This document shows positions 59,401 through 64,000 of a DNA stretch of 64,000 nucleotides, one piece after another (the stretch's first letter is position 1; each line of letters begins with the position of its first letter). Under the pieces are notes generated by a model. The model was given only the letters and a program-made list of their open reading frames with translations. It made no database searches and was not told where the DNA came from. Both the position numbers and the translations under genes were made by a program. Origin of the DNA: Streptomyces sp. RKAG293 (GTDB taxonomy: Bacteria; Actinomycetota; Actinomycetes; Streptomycetales; Streptomycetaceae); NCBI RefSeq assembly GCF_023701745.1, contig NZ_JAJOZB010000001.1:8913001-8977000 (forward strand), in the 5' to 3' direction.

Positions 59401-60179
59401 GTGACCTCGATGATCGTGGAGCTCACCCCGAGGATCCGGCCGTTCCGTTCCTCCAGCCGGAAGTACGAGGCCGACCACGCACGCTCCTTCGAGGGGTCCG
59501 CGGGGGTGATGCCGTGGGATCTGGCGTCGACGACCGGTTCGCCGGTCTCCAGCACCTGCCGCATCACCGCCTCGATCTCCTCCCCGTTGAGCCCCGGCAG
59601 AACCTCGGTCAGGCGCCGGCCCAGATGCTGAGCCGCGGGCAGGCCGTTGATCCGGGCGAGGGCGTCGTTGAGCCGTACGAAGCGCAGGTCCGTGTCGTAG
59701 ACGGCCATGCCGACGGGTGACTGCGTGAAGAAACTGTCGAGGACCGCCAGGTCGGACTCGATGCGGCGGATCTCCCTGACGTCCGATGCCACGGCGAGGA
59801 CCAGGGGCCGGCCGGACTCGGTCGGGATGGGATGGGTGCGGAACTCCAGGTTCACCGAGTGGCCGTCGCGGTGCTTCACGGGGAAGACCCCGGACCACGC
59901 CTCGCCGCCCAGAATGCCGGCGAAGAGGTCCATGACGCGCGGTTGCTGCTCCGCGTCCACGAGCAGGTGGGAGGCGAAGGCGCCGACGGCCTCCTCGGCG
60001 GTGTAGCCGAGCAGCACCTCGGCGTCGGCGCTCCAGTGAATGATGCGTCCGTCGTCCTGGATCAGCGCCGTGGCGATGGGAATGAACAGCAGGCCGCGTG
60101 ACAGCGCCTCGCCGCCCGCCGCGTCGCTTCCCACGTCCGCACCGATCGTCGGCCCGTCCGCTTGCCTCTCGATGTGCAT
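56439..60179 (-). CDS. PAS-GAF-SpoIIE phosphatase with C-terminal ATPase domain, 1,246 aa
   Basis: This multidomain signalling protein has two PAS domains (about 30-150 and 150-275; GYTAEEAVGAFASHLL; DSFFTQSPVGMAVYDTDLRF), three GAF-type domains (about 295-460, 480-660, 690-880), a SpoIIE/PP2C phosphatase (VVSEVGGDWFDVVPL, VGDVMGHGIRAAATMGQL, YTDGLIERRDRDLDEG) and a C-terminal GHKL ATPase (ELLVSELVSNALLHTG; GGRGMHLVNELAHRWG). The GAF repeats begin with nearly the same phrase (IGTTLDL, then RTA or QTA), so they arose by internal duplication. It would adjust an anti-sigma network after sensing several signals. ATG 60179 is the start; no antisense partner is adjacent. Confidence 0.93.
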   Translation of the reverse strand: MHIERQADGPTIGADVGSDAAGGEALSRGLLFIPIATALIQDDGRIIHWSADAEVLLGYTAEEAVGAFASHLLVDAEQQPRVMDLFAGILGGEAWSGVFPVKHRDGHSVNLEFRTHPIPTESGRPLVLAVASDVREIRRIESDLAVLDSFFTQSPVGMAVYDTDLRFVRLNDALARINGLPAAQHLGRRLTEVLPGLNGEEIEAVMRQVLETGEPVVDARSHGITPADPSKERAWSASYFRLEERNGRILGVSSTIIEVTERFQAESRAATARERLEVLVDATSRIGTTLDLGRTAQELADTMVPRLADVSGVFVLERLLTGQNTESSAPAPGGAEQVRRLAIASSDPGYPVADLPVGAVLRVSADSPYAEAMETHRTVIVPSVDLPPLAPSEAAERVHAYQSQVSRTVRVTPLVVRGAVLGMVVYSRRGGTEAFGEDDVTLGDELTSRAAVAVDNALLYRREHETGESRQQALRQANAARERLALINAASARIGTTLDLTQTARELAEVATPTLADTVVVEVVDALLRGEEVPGPPDRSALLRRLAFHTVAGSGMVPVAPVGDVHRFHPTTPYAWSLAHRRPVLVPRMDDKGLSWFAEDPVRNAAVREQGLRGFMVVPLIARGALVGVVSFYRTITDRPYDEEDLALAGELAARAAVSIDNALLYTRERDASKARQQALEEAHTAQERLALLNDASSRIGTTLDLQRTAEELVELVIPRFADFATVDLLESVVQGGDEEGEQTPAPADGTVLLRAVAVGEINESGMIGAADEVGGTSRSAKLYAESLRTGRSILVAQVDEAALQRIVAHPDRVQPGLDAGVHSYLMVPLLARGVVLGGAEFIRLRNPEPFTVADVALAEELAARAAVCIDNARLYRRERDTALTLQRSLLPQEVHLTPGLEIAYRYLPSSVVSEVGGDWFDVVPLSCGRVALIVGDVMGHGIRAAATMGQLRTAARTLITLDISPDRVLRRLDETASAIGDGQFTTCVCAVFDPVDRSCIISCAGHPPPVVQDPNGSTRPIDLPPGVPLGVGGVAFENVEFTLPEDGVLVLYTDGLIERRDRDLDEGMRLLSQVVANRGPSLEASCDAVLDALSAKDSEDDIAIIMARALPVHDDWIAMLPLSGDMAVVGEARRFTRARLRSWGLTSLCEVSELLVSELVSNALLHTGMPTELRLFRDRVLTLEVADTDSQAPRVRRVSEEDEGGRGMHLVNELAHRWGSRATRHGKVVWVELELPLGTFTPGGP

Positions 60180-60842
60180 GGTCAGGAGACCGCCCGGAGG
60201 TCGTTTTTCCGCTCTGCCATCTTCCCACGTCCGCCGCCGCTCGCTCGCGGAGGAGCGAACACTACTCTCCACTGCGCCGTTCACCCGGACGGGTGATGCA
60301 TGTCGGGATCGCCACTGGTCAGCGGCCTGATTCTGGGGGCTGGGGGCAAGGTCGCACGGATGGTGCCGCTGCTGCGGCCCCATGGGGGACCGGTGGATCG
60401 CGTTGCCCGGATTCAGCAACGACGGGTGACGTCTCATTGCCGGTCGATGTCCTTACCGGCTTGATCATGACGGTTCGGCGACTCGGGGCCGGTGCTGAGC
60501 GGGCTTCAGAGGGGGACCGGGTGATCCTGCACCGTCGTGGGCCTGTGCACCGTCTGGACGGGCCTGCCGTGGTTGCTCGTGCCCACGGTCTGCGGGGCGG
60601 TCGTCGCGGGTACGGCGTGGCTCCTCCACCGAGACCTGCGGCTGGGACGGGTCGACCGGTAGGTGCGCTGCGGGCCGGGCCGCATTCTGCCTGCACGGTA
60701 ACTGCACGTCTTCTGCAAGCGGGCGGGGAGAGGCTGGTCCTGGGAGCGGACGTGGCCCGTCAGCAGAGGACCGGCTGCCGGGGCGTCGACGCCGACGGTC
60801 GGCTGGGGCCCGTACCCAGGCATTGAGGAAGGAGACCCAGCG
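60180..60842. other. 663-base region between divergent genes
   Basis: It separates the leftward 1,246-aa phosphatase gene from the rightward giant gene and holds promoters for both. GAGGAAGGAG at about 60825-60834 is the strong ribosome-binding site of the giant gene. The only coding signal I see is a short hydrophobic frame at 60537-60662 (listed separately). The longer open frames are Arg/Pro/Gly-rich and not convincing. Confidence 0.45.
60537..60662 (+). CDS. Possible 41-codon membrane peptide
   Basis: From GTG 60537 the frame encodes two hydrophobic stretches (TGLPWLLVPTVCGAVVAGTA and a short one before it) and ends LLHRDLRLGRVDR, a positively charged cytoplasmic-type tail. That hydrophobic-plus-basic pattern is typical of small membrane proteins and differs from the surrounding Arg-rich frames. 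The ribosome-binding site is weak, and nothing identifies the family. Confidence 0.25.
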   Translation: MGLCTVWTGLPWLLVPTVCGAVVAGTAWLLHRDLRLGRVDR

Positions 60843-63800
60843 ATGACATTGGTCGTCACATTCACCGGGCGGGTGCCGTTGGCCACCAGCGGGCCCAACG
60901 CGCGGTATGAGATCTGGAACTACACCGTGCAGCCGGCACTGCCGTCGGATCTGGCGGGCATGCAGCGGATCGCGCTGGCGATTCCGGCCGGCGTCGATGT
61001 CCAGGACCCGCGGTCGTTCCCCGATGTTCCCGCGCTCGCCGGTGCGTTCGTCGAACCCGATACGAACATCAGCCGCCAGTACGTCGGCAAGGTGATCAAT
61101 GGTCTCGGCGCACAGACGATCTCGTTCGTCGCGCCACCGGCTCAGGCCGATCGCGAGCTGTTCCTGGTGAGCAAAGGCGTGGGCGGACGCACCTGGACGG
61201 TCGTGCCGTTCGCGAAGAACGCTTCCTCGGACGTGGACAACCTGCAGACCATGCCGGCGCCTTCGCCGAGTTCACGGGTCGTCACGGGCCGGCCGATCCC
61301 CGATTTCACCGGGACGCTCCCGTATGCCAGTGAGTCGTTCGGCCTGTACCAGCCCCTGCTGGGCTGGCGTTCGCAGCGCACCGTCTCCCGATTCCTGGAC
61401 GGGATCGCACGCGCCGACGAGGATCTGCTGGCCGTGGTCTCCCAGCGGGTCACCCCGGATGCCAAGGTCTCCGACGGTGGCGTGATCGTCCATGTGTCCG
61501 CCGAGGCGGACGCGTCGGCAGCCGACCCGACGCTGACACTGCGTACCGGGACGGGGCCGTCCCCCAAGCCCTACAGCCCGCTGATCGAATCGGTTCTGGC
61601 CGACCTGATCCAGCAGAAGGTCAAGGACGAGGATCTCCGTGACCCGGCGGTGTGGGTCCCCCTGCTGAAGCGGACGGCGCTGGACGCGACCCTCGCCACC
61701 GACGTCACCCCGGAGCTGTTGCGCCGTACCGCGGCGATCACGGATCCCGCGCGTCGCCAGGCTCTCCTGGAGGTCATGGCCCGTAAGGAGTCCATGGTCG
61801 CGGGCCTGCTGAACTACCTGGCCGAACAGAGCCTGATTCCCACCCTGGCAGACCTGTTCACCGCACCCGCGCCCGATGTGGACGCCGCGCGCTACCAGGG
61901 GGTGAAGAGAATGCTCGACCCGCTGGAGACACTCTCCCGGGAGGAGGCGCTGAGCCGGGTCAGTCTCTCTCCGGTCGGGATCGTCCACCTCTTCCGGCAG
62001 TACTTCTTCGAGTTCGACACCTTCCTCGGGCCGCCTGTCCAGCATGTCTGGCTCAGCCCCGGTGGCACCGTGGAACTGATCGAGGCGCACACCAGGAAGA
62101 CGATCGTGGAGCGCACTGTGGAGACGAGCCTGGAGACGACGGAGAAGTCGGAGAAGGAGACCAAGCAGCAGGACGACGTCTCCGAGGCGGTCAAGCAGGA
62201 GAACGAGAGCAGTACCAAGCTGGGGTTCTCGGTGTCGTCCAACCAGAGGTGGGTCTGGGGCGACGCCAACGAGACCGCGACCATGGACATGACCGACACC
62301 CAGCGGCAGGCCCGGGAACAGACCCACAAGCAGATGCGCCAGCAGAGCGAACGGCTGAGCACCGAGATCAAGCGCAGTTTCAAGACCACGTTCCGGACGT
62401 ACACGGAGACCACCGACAGCGCCAGCCGGCGGTATGTGCTGCAGAACACGACGGACAAGCTGGTCAACTACGAGCTGCGCCGCAAGATGCGCCGGGTCGG
62501 GGTCCAGGTGCAGGACTTGGGCACCCAGCTGTGCTGGCAGAGCTACGTGGACGATCCGGGGCAGGAACTCGGCCTGGCGAAACTGGTCCACCTCGCCGCC
62601 CCGCCGGACGTCTCCGGCGCCGCTCCCGGTAACGAACTGCCGATTCCCGACGACTACACCGACGAGGTCACGGGCACGTTCGACCTGCCGGTGGACGGTT
62701 ACATCAAATCCGAGGGGCACCCGACCGGAATCTGGCTGTGCGATGTGGAGGTGCATCCCAAGGACGGCTATGCGTATCGGGAGCACGGTGCCCTCAAATG
62801 GGTGAGCGGCGGCTCGTTGAGCGTCAACATCGTCACGAATCGTCAGGACGGTGACGGAGGAGTCCCGGACGGCACACCCCTGCCCAAGGAACCCAGTCTG
62901 TCCGTCTATGTCACGGAGGGCCACGGCAAGGGCGGCGAACAGCTCCAGTTCACCATTCCCGTGAAGTACACACCGACCGAAGCGCGGAAGAAGGAGGTCG
63001 CCGACCGGAACGCGGCTCTGGCCAAGGAACGCACCTTGGAACTGGACCGGCTGCAGCGGGAGGCCTACATGAAGGCCGCCATCGAACGGATCGATGCCGC
63101 CAGCCGTATCGAACCGCGGAGTTACGAGGTGCTGCGGGAGGAGGAGCGAGTCGTCGTCTACCGCAGGCTGCTCCAACATCTGCTCCAGGTCGGGGATTTC
63201 GTGCCGACCGATCCCCGGGTGCTGCACAAACTCTCCGAACTGGTCAGCTCGATCTTCGACGTGGAGGCGATGCTGTACTTCGTCGCCCCTGAGTGGTGGC
63301 GTCCCCGGCTGCATCACAGCCACCCGCTGTTCGCGCCCGAGCTCGATGCGCTCCCGGACCCCAACGCCGATCAGAAGAAGGTGCGGGCAAGGATGCCCAT
63401 CCCGGTCATCGAGTCCTTCCGACGCAAGCCCCCGGGTCTGGACGACCATGTCGTGGGCTGGTCCGACCGGCAGGACGCGCTGCGCCAGGACAACTACTAC
63501 ATCACCGAGGCATCGGCTCCGGCACGTATGGGCAGTTCGCTGGGGTGGCTCATGCAGCTCGACGGGGATCACCAGCGGAACGCCTTCCTGAACGCCCCCT
63601 GGGTCAAGGCCGTGATCCCCATCCGCCCGGGAAGGGAACTCGCCGCCCTCAACTGGCTCAGCGACAGCAGCATCGAGGGAGCCGAGGGTCTTGACGACCT
63701 GTACCAGCCGGCATCGGCGGGCGAGAACATCAAGATCGTCGACAGTCTGCGCCTCTTCCCCTGGGCGGACCCGGACCTCGTCGTCCGGTACCGGAACCTG

Positions 63801-64000
63801 GACCCAGCTGAGCTCACCATCCGTGACGTCCTGCGCTACGTCGCGATCAGCGTCGTGGAAAAGCACCGCAACGGCCTGGAGGTCGTCACCGAGCGGCTGG
63901 AGGACGGGGTGACCCTCAACTACCTTCCTCCGGACAAGGTCTACGAGCACGGCTTCTACCCGCTGGCGGACGGATTCAAGGCCCAGACGCAGAAGCCCTA
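60843..64000 (+). CDS. Very large protein of unknown family, runs off the window end
   Basis: From ATG 60843, with a strong AAGGAG 8 nt upstream, the frame stays open to the last base: at least 1,052 codons. It starts MTLVVTFTGRVPLATSG with no signal peptide. Visible parts: a beta-rich region (1-130); a helical region (about 250-390) ending FRQYFFEFDTFLGPPVQHVW; VWLSPGGTVELIEAH followed by a very Glu/Lys/Thr-rich helix (about 419-462); a second amphipathic helical stretch (about 490-525); a conserved-looking LCWQSYVDDPGQELGLAKLV (about 562-582); another charged helical stretch near 715-780. I do not recognise any named domain. The composition, hydrophilic and rich in Glu, Lys, Gln and Thr, suits a coding frame far better than the antisense frames. 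Its function and end are unknown. Confidence 0.85.
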   Translation, partial: MTLVVTFTGRVPLATSGPNARYEIWNYTVQPALPSDLAGMQRIALAIPAGVDVQDPRSFPDVPALAGAFVEPDTNISRQYVGKVINGLGAQTISFVAPPAQADRELFLVSKGVGGRTWTVVPFAKNASSDVDNLQTMPAPSPSSRVVTGRPIPDFTGTLPYASESFGLYQPLLGWRSQRTVSRFLDGIARADEDLLAVVSQRVTPDAKVSDGGVIVHVSAEADASAADPTLTLRTGTGPSPKPYSPLIESVLADLIQQKVKDEDLRDPAVWVPLLKRTALDATLATDVTPELLRRTAAITDPARRQALLEVMARKESMVAGLLNYLAEQSLIPTLADLFTAPAPDVDAARYQGVKRMLDPLETLSREEALSRVSLSPVGIVHLFRQYFFEFDTFLGPPVQHVWLSPGGTVELIEAHTRKTIVERTVETSLETTEKSEKETKQQDDVSEAVKQENESSTKLGFSVSSNQRWVWGDANETATMDMTDTQRQAREQTHKQMRQQSERLSTEIKRSFKTTFRTYTETTDSASRRYVLQNTTDKLVNYELRRKMRRVGVQVQDLGTQLCWQSYVDDPGQELGLAKLVHLAAPPDVSGAAPGNELPIPDDYTDEVTGTFDLPVDGYIKSEGHPTGIWLCDVEVHPKDGYAYREHGALKWVSGGSLSVNIVTNRQDGDGGVPDGTPLPKEPSLSVYVTEGHGKGGEQLQFTIPVKYTPTEARKKEVADRNAALAKERTLELDRLQREAYMKAAIERIDAASRIEPRSYEVLREEERVVVYRRLLQHLLQVGDFVPTDPRVLHKLSELVSSIFDVEAMLYFVAPEWWRPRLHHSHPLFAPELDALPDPNADQKKVRARMPIPVIESFRRKPPGLDDHVVGWSDRQDALRQDNYYITEASAPARMGSSLGWLMQLDGDHQRNAFLNAPWVKAVIPIRPGRELAALNWLSDSSIEGAEGLDDLYQPASAGENIKIVDSLRLFPWADPDLVVRYRNLDPAELTIRDVLRYVAISVVEKHRNGLEVVTERLEDGVTLNYLPPDKVYEHGFYPLADGFKAQTQKP

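Noticed and set aside
60098..60826. A 242-codon frame upstream of the giant gene
   Set aside because: Composition is Arg/Pro/Gly-rich, it starts inside the phosphatase gene on the other strand, and shows no domain.
61272..63950. A long open frame of about 890 codons on the minus strand opposite the giant gene
   Set aside because: Its composition is Val/Arg/Gly/Asp-rich with no conserved blocks, as expected for the antisense of a GC-rich gene, and it has no ribosome-binding site. The plus frame has a strong one and sensible helical segments.

Overview
The window is very GC-rich, uses GTG starts often, and carries SpoIIE-type PAS/GAF phosphatases, a DasR-type operator, Streptomyces-style van genes and many lipoproteins. 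I read it as a chromosomal segment of a Streptomyces or close relative. No rRNA, tRNA or CRISPR array was seen. It reads like accessory chromosome: compact operons mixed with gene remnants, one insertion sequence, one MITE-like element and several genes broken by a single missing base.

Layout. 0-13 kb: a secreted lamin-tail protein, a frameshifted TIGR04222-like membrane protein, a MarR regulator divergent from an enolase with palindromic operators between them, remnants of an acetyltransferase, a sugar permease and an alpha/beta hydrolase, a LysR regulator, a secreted GH20 hexosaminidase with a DasR-type site, a ThrE-like exporter and a methyltransferase. 13.3-15.4 kb: a TetR gene whose start lies inside tandem palindromes, followed by a small membrane-protein gene cut by a MITE and then an IS630 element. 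15.4-19.7 kb: an AIG2-like protein, an acetyltransferase, lipoproteins and an orphan sugar-binding protein.

19.8-28.4 kb is an inducible glycopeptide-resistance cluster: vanS (frameshifted here) and vanR run leftward, vanJ, vanK, vanH, vanA and vanX rightward, and a leftward murF paralogue sits between vanK and vanH. Three near-identical promoters precede vanJ, vanK and vanH. VanH makes D-lactate, VanA joins it to D-Ala, VanX destroys D-Ala-D-Ala, and MurF could load the depsipeptide onto the cell-wall precursor.

28.5-31.7 kb: threonine catabolism (tdh-kbl) with a LysR gene. 32-47.6 kb: two facing operons for peptide use. The right-pointing one encodes a penicillin-binding-protein-like hydrolase, a complete Dpp/Opp importer, an erythromycin-esterase-like protein and a prolyl oligopeptidase. 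The left-pointing one encodes a dipeptidase, an M20 deacylase, a GNAT acyltransferase, an N-acylamino-acid racemase-like enzyme and a PucR regulator; the middle three match the known route that converts D-amino acids to L-amino acids through N-succinyl intermediates.

47.9-56.2 kb: a DUF4232 lipoprotein, a divergent type III polyketide synthase, a 724-aa phosphatase, then a small protein, polyprenyl diphosphate synthase and MpaB/rubber-oxygenase-like enzyme (a likely terpenoid-modifying unit), and a D-amino-acid oxidase. 56.4-60.2 kb: a 1,246-aa PAS/GAF/PP2C/ATPase phosphatase. 60.8 kb to the edge: at least 1,052 codons of a very large soluble protein that I cannot place in a known family; it is the best candidate here for something undescribed.
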